From Bacteroidales bacterium (GTDB lineage Bacteria > Bacteroidota > Bacteroidia > Bacteroidales > JAAUTT01), in assembly GCA_012031335.1 (NCBI GenBank), contig JAAUTT010000227.1, positions 1 to 7,015 of the forward strand: 7,015 nt of DNA, in the 5' to 3' direction. The notes beneath the pieces are model-generated. The model did not search any database. It saw only the letters and a list, made by a program, of their open reading frames with translations, and had not been told where the DNA came from. Position 1 is the first letter of the stretch. Each line of letters opens with the position of its first letter. The position numbers and the translations under genes are program-made. Shown here in pieces: positions 1-7,015 of this stretch.

Positions 1-349
1 GAGGTTCAACACCACCAACTGCACAGAAGAGTGCAACAGCTCCGTCAAGAATACGTAATGATCTTTCAACTTCAACAGTGAAGTCTACGTGACCAGGAGT
101 ATCAATAATATTAACTTTATATTCTTCTCCATTATAAGTCCAAGCCGCAGTGGTTGCAGCTGAAGTAATGGTTATTCCCCTCTCCTGCTCCTGAACCATC
201 CAGTCCATGGTGGCTGTGCCATCGTGCACCTCACCAAGTTTATAATTTATACCAGTATAATATAGTATCCTTTCGGTGGTGGTGGTTTTACCAGCATCGA
301 TGTGGGCCATTATTCCGATATTTCTTGTCTTACTTAAATCTCTGCTCAT
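1..349 (-). CDS. fusA: Elongation factor G, N-terminal 116 residues (partial)
   Basis: Canonical EF-G is the cytoplasmic GTPase that translocates tRNA and mRNA through the ribosome after peptide bond formation and, with RRF, recycles ribosomes. I translated the minus strand from the ATG at 347-349; the frame is open to the window edge, so the rest of this roughly 700-residue protein is missing. The G1/P-loop AHIDAGKT is at residues 15-22, the switch I motif QERGITI at 55-61, and G3 DTPGH at 83-87, with His87 in the position of the catalytic histidine. These mark it as the true, GTP-hydrolysing EF-G, in contrast to the paralog at 1923-4071. It follows rpsG after a 45-base gap with no separate promoter recognised, so it is probably the third gene of the rpsL-rpsG-fusA transcript. 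No strong Shine-Dalgarno sequence is visible, as is usual in Bacteroidota. No frame damage is seen in this part. Confidence 0.97.
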   Translation of the reverse strand, partial: MSRDLSKTRNIGIMAHIDAGKTTTTERILYYTGINYKLGEVHDGTATMDWMVQEQERGITITSAATTAAWTYNGEEYKVNIIDTPGHVDFTVEVERSLRILDGAVALFCAVGGVEP

Positions 350-394
350 TCTACAACAACTTCTAACTACAACCTCTAACTAAACTAACTTAAT

Positions 395-870
<476 letters not shown>

Positions 871-893
871 TCTTAATACCTTTTATATATGTA

Positions 894-1313
894 TTATTTT
901 TTCTTTGCTGGAGCACCTTTTGTTGCTGGAGCTGCCTTACCTGCTTTCGGACGTTTAGCACCGTATTTTGAACGGGCTTGCTTACGACCATCTACACCTG
1001 CTGCATCGAGTGATCCACGAACAAGGTGGTATCTAACACCAGGCAGGTCTTTTACCCTTCCACCGCGAATTAAAACAATCGAGTGTTCCTGAAGATTGTG
1101 ACCTTCGCCCGGAATATAGGCGTTTACTTCCTTACTATTAGTAAGCCTTACTCTTGCAACTTTACGCATTGCCGAGTTTGGTTTTTTTGGAGTAGTAGTG
1201 TAAACACGTACACATACTCCACGTCTTTGTGGACAAGCATCTAGTGCCGGAGCTTTACTTTTATCAATGAGTTTGGCTCTTCCTTTTCTAACTAACTGCT
1301 GAATCGTAGGCAT
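894..1313 (-). CDS. rpsL: 30S ribosomal protein S12
   Basis: S12 sits at the 30S decoding centre and controls translational accuracy. The 139-residue product is unmistakable: ACPQRRGVC at 26-34, [13 protein letters not shown] at 39-51, EGHNLQEHS at 70-78 and [13 protein letters not shown] at 84-96. The streptomycin-determining lysines Lys43 and Lys88 (numbered with Met1) are both wild type, so no S12-type streptomycin resistance is predicted. Asp89 is the family's methylthiolation site. After the conserved KRPKA end (about residue 124) there is a basic Ala/Lys/Pro-rich tail of about 15 residues that E. coli S12 lacks; such tails occur in Bacteroidota. GAAGGA lies 5 bases before the ATG, an unusually good Shine-Dalgarno match for this phylum. 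It is the first gene of the str operon here, read from the promoter at 1356-1384, and its frame is intact. Confidence 0.98.
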   Translation of the reverse strand: MPTIQQLVRKGRAKLIDKSKAPALDACPQRRGVCVRVYTTTPKKPNSAMRKVARVRLTNSKEVNAYIPGEGHNLQEHSIVLIRGGRVKDLPGVRYHLVRGSLDAAGVDGRKQARSKYGAKRPKAGKAAPATKGAPAKKK

Positions 1314-1355
1314 ATATATCCTTCAAAAAATTAATGTACTTTCAAAAATGGTTCG

Positions 1356-1384
1356 CAAAGGTATTCTTTTTTTTTTAATTCCAA
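1356..1384 (-). promoter_or_regulatory. Predicted promoter of the rpsL-rpsG-fusA operon
   Basis: On the minus strand there is a -33 TTG (1384-1382), an 18-base spacer, and TACCTTTG (1363-1356), a perfect match to the Bacteroidota -7 consensus TAnnTTTG. Transcription would start near 1349, giving a leader of about 35 bases before the rpsL ATG. The spacer contains a T10 run on the plus strand (1367-1376). If the sequence has lost homopolymer bases elsewhere, the true spacer could be a base longer, which still fits the allowed range. Confidence 0.7.
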
Positions 1385-1590
1385 TATACTTTCATTTTTT
1401 TTTGAACAATTTCTTTTTATTGCTGAAAGAGTTCTGCTTATTGAATGTCAGCGATAAATGGAATTTTAAAAAAGCGCACAAAGTTATAATAATTCACATT
1501 AATTTAAAATTAATAAAGCTTCTTAATCAAATAATTTTTCAGTCTTACTGTTTACGCTTTTCTTCATTTAGCCTTATATAGGAATCAGTT

Positions 1591-1609
1591 ATTGAAATTT
1601 CATTTCAAT
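1591..1609. repeat. Small inverted repeat, 8-bp arms and 3-base loop
   Basis: ATTGAAAT (1591-1598) and ATTTCAAT (1602-1609) are perfect reverse complements around TTC. No T-run follows on either strand, so it is not a clear terminator. It lies more than 200 bases from either promoter. It could be a protein-binding palindrome or chance in AT-rich DNA. Confidence 0.4.
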
Positions 1610-1782
1610 GTGCTGAAAACAACTATTAACTCAATTTGGTTGGCCATACTCAAATGAATTATAATACCATATATAATAGGTATACCCAATTGCTTCATAA
1701 TTTGATTTAACAGGCATAGAATATTGATCTGAAAATAGGTGGACATTTACCTTAATTATTTAAATATCAGGAGAAGTAATTA

Positions 1783-1819
1783 TATGTGTTAAGGGACACC
1801 CAAGCTGACTTAACACATA
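1783..1819. promoter_or_regulatory. Inverted repeat upstream of the EF-G2 promoter, candidate operator
   Basis: TATGTGTTAAG (1783-1793) and CTTAACACATA (1809-1819) are perfect 11-bp reverse complements with a 15-base GC-richer loop (1794-1808). The right arm ends 13 bases before the -33 TTG of the EF-G2 promoter, and the centre lies about 68 bases before the predicted transcription start, where activators often bind. No T-run follows, so a terminator is unlikely. Activator or repressor binding is inference; the symmetry is directly visible. Confidence 0.5.
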
Positions 1820-1832
1820 ATTAATACTACTC

Positions 1833-1862
1833 TTGCATCTTTAAAAAAAATTTATACTTTTG
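1833..1862 (+). promoter_or_regulatory. Predicted promoter of the EF-G2-like gene
   Basis: A TTG at 1833-1835, a 19-base spacer and TACTTTTG at 1855-1862 match the Bacteroidota TTG-N(17-23)-TAnnTTTG promoter. Transcription would start around 1869, leaving a leader of about 54 bases. No Shine-Dalgarno sequence is evident before the ATG at 1923, which is normal for this phylum. Confidence 0.7.
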
Positions 1863-1922
1863 ATATCCTGCTACAATTACAACTATAGTTATTTTTTTAT
1901 TAAACTAACTTAATTACCTTTT

Positions 1923-4071
1923 ATGAAGACATATTCGACTAATCAGATTAAGAATTTTGCCTTGCTGGGGAATGCTGGGTCCGGGAAAACCACCTTAGCT
2001 GAAGCAATGCTTTTTGAAGGAAAAGTAATAGAACGCCGAGGCGAGTGGAAAGCAAAACACTGTATCAGATCATTCTGATATTGAGCACGAAAACTTAAAC
2101 TCTGTATTTGCATCAGTATTGTATGCTGAATTCAATGATAAGAAATTAAATTTTATAGATTGCCCTGGCGCGGATGATTTTGTAAATGGAACAATTGCTG
2201 CCCTCTCGGTTGCTGATACTACCCTAATGGTTTTAAATGCACAAAACGGCGTGGAGGTTGGAACAGAAATTCACTTCCGGCACCTCATGAAAGCCAAAAA
2301 AGGAATGATTCTGGTAATAAACCAGCTCGACCACGATAAAGCCAACTTCGATAAAACATTAGAATTGCTAAAGAAAGACTTGATAAAAATCTTGTTCTGG
2401 TTCAATATCCTATCAACGAAGGAACCGGATTCAACACTATTATAGATGTACTCATTCAAAAACAATTAAAATTCGACGGAGCGAAGGTAGAGATAACTGA
2501 TATTCCTGAAGATCAGAAAAGTAAAGCGGATGAAATCAGAAACCAACTTTTGGAGAAAGCTGCAGAGAATGATGAAAAGCTGATGGAAACCTTCTTTGAA
2601 AACGGAACCCTAACAGATGATGAGATACGGAAAGGGATAACGCTCGGATTAGTCAACCAGGGTATAGTTCCAGTAATGTGTATATCAGCAAAAAAGAATT
2701 TTGGAGTTGCCCGATTAATGGAATTTCTTACCCGGGTATTGCCATCACCCGACGAAATGCCTGGAATGCCAGACGAAAATGGTACAATTGTTAAAATAAG
2801 TCCATCGGGCCCATTGTCGATGTTTGTTTTTAAATCGTCCGTTGAACAACACATTGGTGAAGTTAACTACTTTAAAGTAATTACAGGCGAAGTAAGCGAA
2901 GGTGTTGATATTACAAATATGAGCACTTCTTCGAAAGAACGGATTTCGCAGATATTTGCCGTTGCAGGAAAAAACAGATCAAAACTGCCTAAAATGGTTG
3001 CTGGTGATATAGGTGCAACTGTTAAATTAAAAGGCACAAAAACAAGCCAGACACTTGGAGCGCCCAACAATAGTATTAAATATGCTCCGGTTGCATTTCC
3101 CGAACCTAAGTACAGAACAGCAATACGTCCTCTTTCTGAAAATGACGAGGAAAAGCTCGGTGAATCCCTAGGAAGATTATGTTTAGAAGATCCGACAATT
3201 ATTGTAGAATATTCAAAAGAACTAAAACAGACAATTATACACGGGCAGGGTGAATATCACCTCAATATTATGAAATGGCACCTGGATAATATTTTTAAAT
3301 TCCAACCGAATTCCTCACTCCAAAAATCCCTTACAGGGAAACTATCACCAAAATTGCTTTAGCCGAATACCGCCATAAAAAACAGTCGGGTGGCGCTGGT
3401 CAGTTTGGGGAAGTACATATTGTTATAGAGCCCTATATCGAAGGAGCTCCTGATCCAACTATGTACAAAATAGCAGGCAAAGAGATAAAAGTAAGTGTAC
3501 GCGACAAGGAAGAGCACAAATTACCATGGGAGGTAAACTCGTATTCTATAATTGTATTGTTGGGGGTAGTATCGATGCCAGGTTTCTTCCTGCAATTCTG
3601 AAAGGAATAATGGAAAAAATGGAAGAAGGTCCATTGACAGGTTCGTATGCCCGTGATATTCGTGTTGCAGTGTATGATGGAAAGATGCACCCGGTTGATT
3701 CAAATGAAATTTCGTTTAAACTGGCTGGTAGAAATGCTTTCAGGGAAGGTTTTAAAAATGCAGGTCCTAAAATTCTTGAACCAATTTATAATGTAGATGT
3801 ATGGGTTCCGGCCGAACGCATGGGAGATGTGATGGGCGACCTGCAAACCCGCCGGGCATTGGTTCAGGGTATGGCCAGCGAACATGGATTCGAAAAGATC
3901 ACAGCCAAAGTACCTCTTTCAGAAATGAACCGATACTCCACTTCATTGAGTTCATTAACGCAGGGAAGAGCCATGTATTCGATGAAATTTTCGGAATATG
4001 CGCCTATACCGGGTGAACTTCAAACTGAACTGCTAAAAGCATACGAAAATTCACAACAAAAAGAAGAATAA
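1923..4071 (+). CDS. fusA2: EF-G paralog (EF-G2/FusA2 type), frame broken by five missing bases
   Basis: This is a second EF-G-like translation factor. It begins at ATG 1923 with the P-loop GNAGSGKT (residues 16-23). By codon, the frame then needs five single-base additions: a G near 2045, an A in 2054-2057, a T near 2386-2395, one base near 3303-3308, and a G in 3528-3530. With them it reads GEVESKNTV, then [15 protein letters not shown] (G4, about 134-137), SAKKNFG (G5), [25 protein letters not shown] and LPWGGKLVF. It ends at TAA 4069-4071, for about 717 residues, the paralog family's length. Unlike fusA, G3 is DCPGA (Ala84 where EF-G has the catalytic His) and the RGITI switch I motif is absent. 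In Bacteroides such a paralog is reported to support translocation without GTP hydrolysis during starvation; extending that here is inference. The breaks may be sequencing deletions or, less likely, a decaying gene. It is divergent from rpsL and convergent with the hydrolase. Confidence 0.9.
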
Positions 4072-4086
4072 GCAATTCATTATATC

Positions 4087-4118
4087 AAAAAAACCGGACA
4101 AAACATCCGGTTTTTTTT
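4087..4118. terminator. Bidirectional intrinsic terminator between the EF-G2 gene and the hydrolase
   Basis: An A7 run (4087-4093), CCGGA, a 7-base loop CAAAACA, TCCGG (4106-4110) and T8 (4111-4118) form a hairpin whose stem can extend through A-T pairs. It has a T-tract on either strand, so it can end both converging transcripts. It starts 15 bases after the EF-G2 stop, and its T-run overlaps the last codon of the hydrolase on the other strand. Confidence 0.85.
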
Positions 4119-5340
4119 ATTTCAAAAAGGCTGATGCCAGGTCAAATACTTCATTAAAACTTTCATTTACCCTCTCTGAACCAGAAGCAACCGCAGGGAA
4201 AGGATCTTCATGTTTATAATCGTAAGGGAAATCGAGCGAATGAACTTTAACCTGGATATTTCTTCCAACACCCTGTAAAGTATTAACTACTTCATAAGGA
4301 GGTACAACGGTATCCTTATCAAGGGTGATAGCCATAATACGATTTGCCATTGTCCTTAATTTTTCTTCCCTGACTGTTCTCATGGTTTTATAACTTAACA
4401 TACTGAGAAAATCCAATCCTTCGGGATGGTTGTCCATAAGATAATGACAAAGTCTTGGGTCCTTTTTAAGATGACTTTCCAAATGTTCTATAACAAAAGA
4501 ATAAAGCGATACATTCGCCTCACTGTCGATTATAAATTTGGAAACAGGGGACATTCTGTTAAAAACGGCACCTCCGCAAAATATGCACAACCTGGTGTTG
4601 GAAAAATAGCCTTTGGGATTATTCATTAACAGAATTTGCGATAAAAGGCTTCCTATTGAATAAGCAAATATATCGATGGTTGCAGAAGAACTAATTTCGC
4701 TGTGCTTTCCAAATCGTATCTGTTCTACCAGTTGTATAACGTCGTAAAAAGTTTGAAGCCCCGACCAGAAAAACCGTTGTGGCTTAGCTTGCAGCCTGGT
4801 GCTAATGGCAACATTCGAAAGTGTTGAACACAAAATATTTGGGAAAGACTTTCTTCGATATTCACTCACTTCATACATTAAATGGCGGTCGCTCCATTCG
4901 TGCGGGGCCCTGTTCATATGAAATGCTATCGGGAAAAGAACCAGTGTTTTACCTGTTTGCTCCGTTAGACGTTTTGCCCAGGGAAGATACTTAAACCAGT
5001 GCTTCTCATTAAACCCATGAAACATGAAGATAATTCCTTTGGCTTTACCTTTACCGGCCGGTTTAAAAATATGATACCTGAATTTTCTGTTTTCGAGAAC
5101 TTCGGAATCGTGAACATCCAGAATTTCATTCACAATTCCGATATTATTGTTGTAATTGTAAGAATCGGAATGTTTTACATGATGCTGAGAACAATAATAT
5201 TCCTTTTCACCCGGAAGAATACTGGAATTAAGCGATTCAAAATCGCAATTTATCAAATGGGTATAATCGTCAAGAAGAATAGTGTCTTCCTTATAATTAA
5301 CACAATTTTTCAAGTATCCATGCATTTCGAAATATTCCAT
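4117..5340 (-). CDS. Alpha/beta hydrolase, probably of the DUF6051 type
   Basis: This 407-residue protein has the order of motifs of an alpha/beta hydrolase. GIIFMFHGFNEKHW (102-115) supplies the His-Gly oxyanion strand. IDIFAYSIGSLLSQ (222-235) is the nucleophile elbow, with Ser228 in AYSIG, an A-x-S-x-G variant of G-x-S-x-G. Asp341 or Asp343 in TLDKDTVVP and His377 in DYKHEDPFP complete a plausible triad. Residues 140-215, starting FHMNRAPHEWSDR, would form a cap between strands. About 85 residues of unassigned N-terminal sequence precede the fold. There is no signal peptide or membrane segment, so a cytoplasmic esterase/lipase-like enzyme is likely; the substrate cannot be told. It resembles, from memory, the Bacteroidota family DUF6051. 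The frame is intact. The start at 5340 lies about 27 bases after a -7 promoter motif; Met6 is an alternative. It stands as a single transcription unit between two terminators. Confidence 0.85.
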   Translation of the reverse strand: MEYFEMHGYLKNCVNYKEDTILLDDYTHLINCDFESLNSSILPGEKEYYCSQHHVKHSDSYNYNNNIGIVNEILDVHDSEVLENRKFRYHIFKPAGKGKAKGIIFMFHGFNEKHWFKYLPWAKRLTEQTGKTLVLFPIAFHMNRAPHEWSDRHLMYEVSEYRRKSFPNILCSTLSNVAISTRLQAKPQRFFWSGLQTFYDVIQLVEQIRFGKHSEISSSATIDIFAYSIGSLLSQILLMNNPKGYFSNTRLCIFCGGAVFNRMSPVSKFIIDSEANVSLYSFVIEHLESHLKKDPRLCHYLMDNHPEGLDFLSMLSYKTMRTVREEKLRTMANRIMAITLDKDTVVPPYEVVNTLQGVGRNIQVKVHSLDFPYDYKHEDPFPAVASGSERVNESFNEVFDLASAFLK

Positions 5341-5366
5341 AAGGCAGAAAATTTGTTGGGAACTAG

Positions 5367-5374
5367 CAAATATA
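5367..5374 (-). promoter_or_regulatory. Possible -7 promoter element of the hydrolase gene
   Basis: TATATTTG on the minus strand (5374-5367) matches the Bacteroidota TAnnTTTG element, 26 bases before the hydrolase ATG. No clear TTG is found at the expected -33 distance, so the promoter is either weak, activator-dependent or a chance match. The terminator just upstream makes an own promoter necessary. Confidence 0.45.
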
Positions 5375-5435
5375 AAGAAACGGATTCTTTAAACGGAAAT
5401 TGCCCGAATAAATAATAGCTAATAATTTTATACAC

Positions 5436-5468
5436 AAAAAGCCCGGGAATAAACATTTCCCGGGCTTT
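5436..5468 (-). terminator. Intrinsic terminator of the beta-galactosidase gene
   Basis: AAAGCCCGGGAA (5438-5449) pairs perfectly with TTCCCGGGCTTT (5457-5468) over 12 bp around a 7-base loop. On the minus strand the stem runs out into TTTTT (5440-5436). It begins 22 bases past the beta-galactosidase stop codon and separates that gene from the hydrolase transcript. Confidence 0.88.
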
Positions 5469-5490
5469 AATTACATTTATTAAGAGAACT

Positions 5491-7015
5491 TTACTCTACA
5501 GGTGAAATTTTAAAACTATAGGAATACTTCTTAGGAAACAACCTGTAACGGCTGTATGGCAAAGCGCCCCAACTATCATCACCACCAACTCCCATTTGAA
5601 TAAGGTCAAGATTAACATAAACCTTGTCTCGAGGTTCCAGATCAGCCGGATGAATATTCTTTTTCACTGTACCCGGATCCAAATCCTCAATGGCATAAGG
5701 GAGCGCACTTATACTCAGATAAGGCATGCCGGTAAATTTCAATCCTTTTCCTGCACCATTGGTTAGTGTAAACCAACGTACATCAGTTTTATTACCAGTT
5801 TCCTGTGGACGCACATAGGGTATAAACTGGTCGGCTACTTTACCCGAATAAATACCAACAAAAGATGCAGTATTTCTATCCTGATAATTTTCGTAGGGGC
5901 CACGGCCAAACCATTTAAGGTTATCGCAGTCAGCAGGAATACCCATATACATACCAAAACGTGGAAGCTCAGGTAAAGATTTCTTACCTGGATTATAATC
6001 GTTTGAAACCACTATTTCACCATTACCCATAATCAGATATTCACTTCGGTAGGTAGATTCAATTTCAGGAAGATTAAAATGGAATATAATTTTCACATCG
6101 CCATTATTCAATTTAAGAAGGCTATCGCTAACTACTACCCTGTTTTTACCTGCATCCTTCCAAACTCTTAAACGGTTTTGCATATTATTGCCAAAATCAT
6201 TATCTGTTGGAGCTCTCCAGAAATTAACCTGCAAACCTTCCTTCACTAGATCGGTACCTTTATGCTGATATCCGGAGAGATTTCCAGCTTTACGGTCTAA
6301 AATGACACTAAATCCAGGGCCATTCACCTGGTATTTATCGGCAGTGGTTTTAACCTCTGTTTTAACAGGTTTTGCAGAAGCTGTAATTATTGCAGGACAA
6401 CTTACTGGAAGTTTATATTGTTCGGATGCAACAACATGACCAGCAGGAACCATTTCTGTTTCTTTTAGTGTTTCGGCATAAAAATTAATAAAATACTCTG
6501 TACCCGGTTTAGGTTCAACATTAACTTCATCAATTCTCACAATTGCTGAAGAATGTGGAGCGATATCCAGCGACGGAAGATCACCCTTTTGAACCGAAAC
6601 CCCATTGGCGAGTATTTCCCAGCGAATTTTAAACTCCTTGGTCGAAATAAAGTCATACATATTTTTAATCTCAAAACGATTAGTTTCGAGGTTAACCGGC
6701 CGAATTTTAATGTACTGATATACCTTTTTTACTTCCCAAATACCTGGATGAACCGTACGATCGGGCCAAACCAGTCCATTTGCACAGAAATTAAGGTCGG
6801 TATAAGTACCTTCAGGTTCAAAATCGCCACCATAGCCAAAATATTTCCGGCCTTTATCGTTGGTTTTATAAAAACCCTGGTCGACCCAATCCCATATAAA
6901 TCCACCCTGATGCTGACGATGAGATTCAACAAAATCCCAAAGATCCTGGAAATTACCCGTACTGTTACCCATTGCATGTGCATATTCGACCCATATAAAG
7001 GACGATCGGATTGTA
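5491..7015 (-). CDS. lacZ: LacZ-type beta-galactosidase, glycoside hydrolase family 2, C-terminal half (partial)
   Basis: This enzyme hydrolyses terminal beta-galactosides, with retention through a glutamyl intermediate. The visible part begins at the end of the TIM barrel: VEYAHAMGNS carries the nucleophile Glu (E. coli Glu537) and His540 equivalents, then GGFIWDWVDQG and NFCANGLVWPDR (Phe601 and Asn604 equivalents). Counted from the Met at 6970-6972, the linking beta domain spans about 85-205. The C-terminal beta-galactosidase domain covers about 215-493, with NFWRAPTDND, WFGRGPYENYQDR and GVGGDDSW, whose Trp468 matches E. coli Trp999. That Met is internal; the N-terminal half lies beyond the window. 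Near 6997-6999 an A appears missing: the current frame reads TIRSSFIWVEY, while one added base gives SDRPFIWVEY. The lacZ symbol reflects architecture. Bacteroidota often have several such GH2 enzymes, and polysaccharide side chains are possible substrates. The N-terminus is absent, so secretion cannot be judged. Confidence 0.93.
   Translation of the reverse strand, partial: TIRSSFIWVEYAHAMGNSTGNFQDLWDFVESHRQHQGGFIWDWVDQGFYKTNDKGRKYFGYGGDFEPEGTYTDLNFCANGLVWPDRTVHPGIWEVKKVYQYIKIRPVNLETNRFEIKNMYDFISTKEFKIRWEILANGVSVQKGDLPSLDIAPHSSAIVRIDEVNVEPKPGTEYFINFYAETLKETEMVPAGHVVASEQYKLPVSCPAIITASAKPVKTEVKTTADKYQVNGPGFSVILDRKAGNLSGYQHKGTDLVKEGLQVNFWRAPTDNDFGNNMQNRLRVWKDAGKNRVVVSDSLLKLNNGDVKIIFHFNLPEIESTYRSEYLIMGNGEIVVSNDYNPGKKSLPELPRFGMYMGIPADCDNLKWFGRGPYENYQDRNTASFVGIYSGKVADQFIPYVRPQETGNKTDVRWFTLTNGAGKGLKFTGMPYLSISALPYAIEDLDPGTVKKNIHPADLEPRDKVYVNLDLIQMGVGGDDSWGALPYSRYRLFPKKYSYSFKISPVE

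Larger units (their letters stand above)
1314..1922. other. Divergent intergenic region between rpsL and the EF-G2 gene
   Basis: This 609-base, strongly AT-rich stretch holds no gene I can support. From left to right it contains the rpsL leader and promoter (1314-1384), AT-rich sequence with T and A runs (to about 1590), a small perfect hairpin (1591-1609), AT-rich sequence with no recognised signal (1610-1780), an 11-bp inverted repeat (1783-1819), the EF-G2 gene promoter (1833-1862), and a short leader containing the 10-bp palindrome AACTATAGTT at 1881-1890. A 77-codon open frame at 1348-1581 is low-complexity (F/L/I/K/N-rich), overlaps the rpsL promoter and is probably chance. No tRNA cloverleaf or recognisable riboswitch was seen. 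Confidence 0.8.

Noticed and set aside
889..1092. 67-codon plus-strand open frame
   Set aside because: Antisense to the well-supported rpsL gene; a reading shadow.
1348..1581. 77-codon plus-strand open frame in the intergenic region
   Set aside because: Low-complexity F/L/I/K/N composition from AT-rich DNA, and its start lies inside the minus-strand rpsL promoter; no promoter or family resemblance was seen.
1783..1819. Inverted repeat as a transcription terminator or transposon end
   Set aside because: No T-run follows on either strand, and there is no transposase or flanking target duplication; a regulator site is the more natural reading.
2040..3535. Programmed ribosomal frameshifting in the EF-G2 gene
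   Set aside because: Five shifts in one gene, with no consistent slippery sequence or stimulator and with rpsG and lacZ affected in the same way, fit sequence deletions better.
4999..5415. 138-codon plus-strand open frame
   Set aside because: Lies opposite the hydrolase N-terminal half and crosses its promoter region; no recognisable domain.
6729..6983. 84-codon minus-strand frame starting at Met 6983
   Set aside because: Overlaps the GH2 gene in another frame; its first residues reflect the shifted beta-galactosidase frame, and the rest has no family resemblance.

Overview
The window looks like chromosomal DNA from a Bacteroidota bacterium, most likely of the Bacteroidales/Marinilabiliales kind. 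The evidence is an S7 protein that restores to 158 residues, an EF-G paralog of the type common in Bacteroidota, a LacZ-type glycoside hydrolase family 2 (GH2) enzyme with Bacteroidota-like motifs, AT-rich spacers, and promoters of the TTG-N(17-23)-TAnnTTTG form used by the primary sigma factor of this phylum. The placement below phylum is a guess from protein style.

Layout. On the minus strand, from about 1384 down to base 1, lies the str operon: promoter, rpsL (S12), rpsG (S7) and the first 116 codons of fusA (canonical EF-G), which runs off the left edge. A 609-base AT-rich intergenic region (1314-1922) separates it from a head-to-head gene on the plus strand, a second EF-G-like protein (EF-G2/FusA2 type, 1923-4071). 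That gene meets an alpha/beta hydrolase (minus strand, 4117-5340) tail to tail at a shared hairpin terminator. Behind the hydrolase, on the same strand but with its own terminator, is the C-terminal half of a LacZ-type beta-galactosidase (5491 to the right edge).

How they work together. S12, S7 and EF-G form the translation-elongation cluster. The divergent EF-G2-like gene lacks the His that follows the G3 Pro-Gly in true EF-G. Published work on the Bacteroides counterpart describes a translocase that works without GTP hydrolysis and is used under starvation. The normal and the alternative translocase genes therefore fire away from each other out of one intergenic region. That region contains two recognisable promoters and an 11-bp inverted repeat just upstream of the EF-G2 promoter. 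The hydrolase and the beta-galactosidase are metabolic genes with no evident link to translation.

Data-quality warning. Reading frames break at about seven places: one in rpsG, five in the EF-G2 gene and probably one in the beta-galactosidase. Each is repaired by adding one base, usually to a short homopolymer. After repair every protein matches its family. The simplest reading is uncorrected deletion errors in the sequence rather than real pseudogenes, since rpsG is essential. I found no mobile element, CRISPR array, tRNA or clearly novel multi-gene system.
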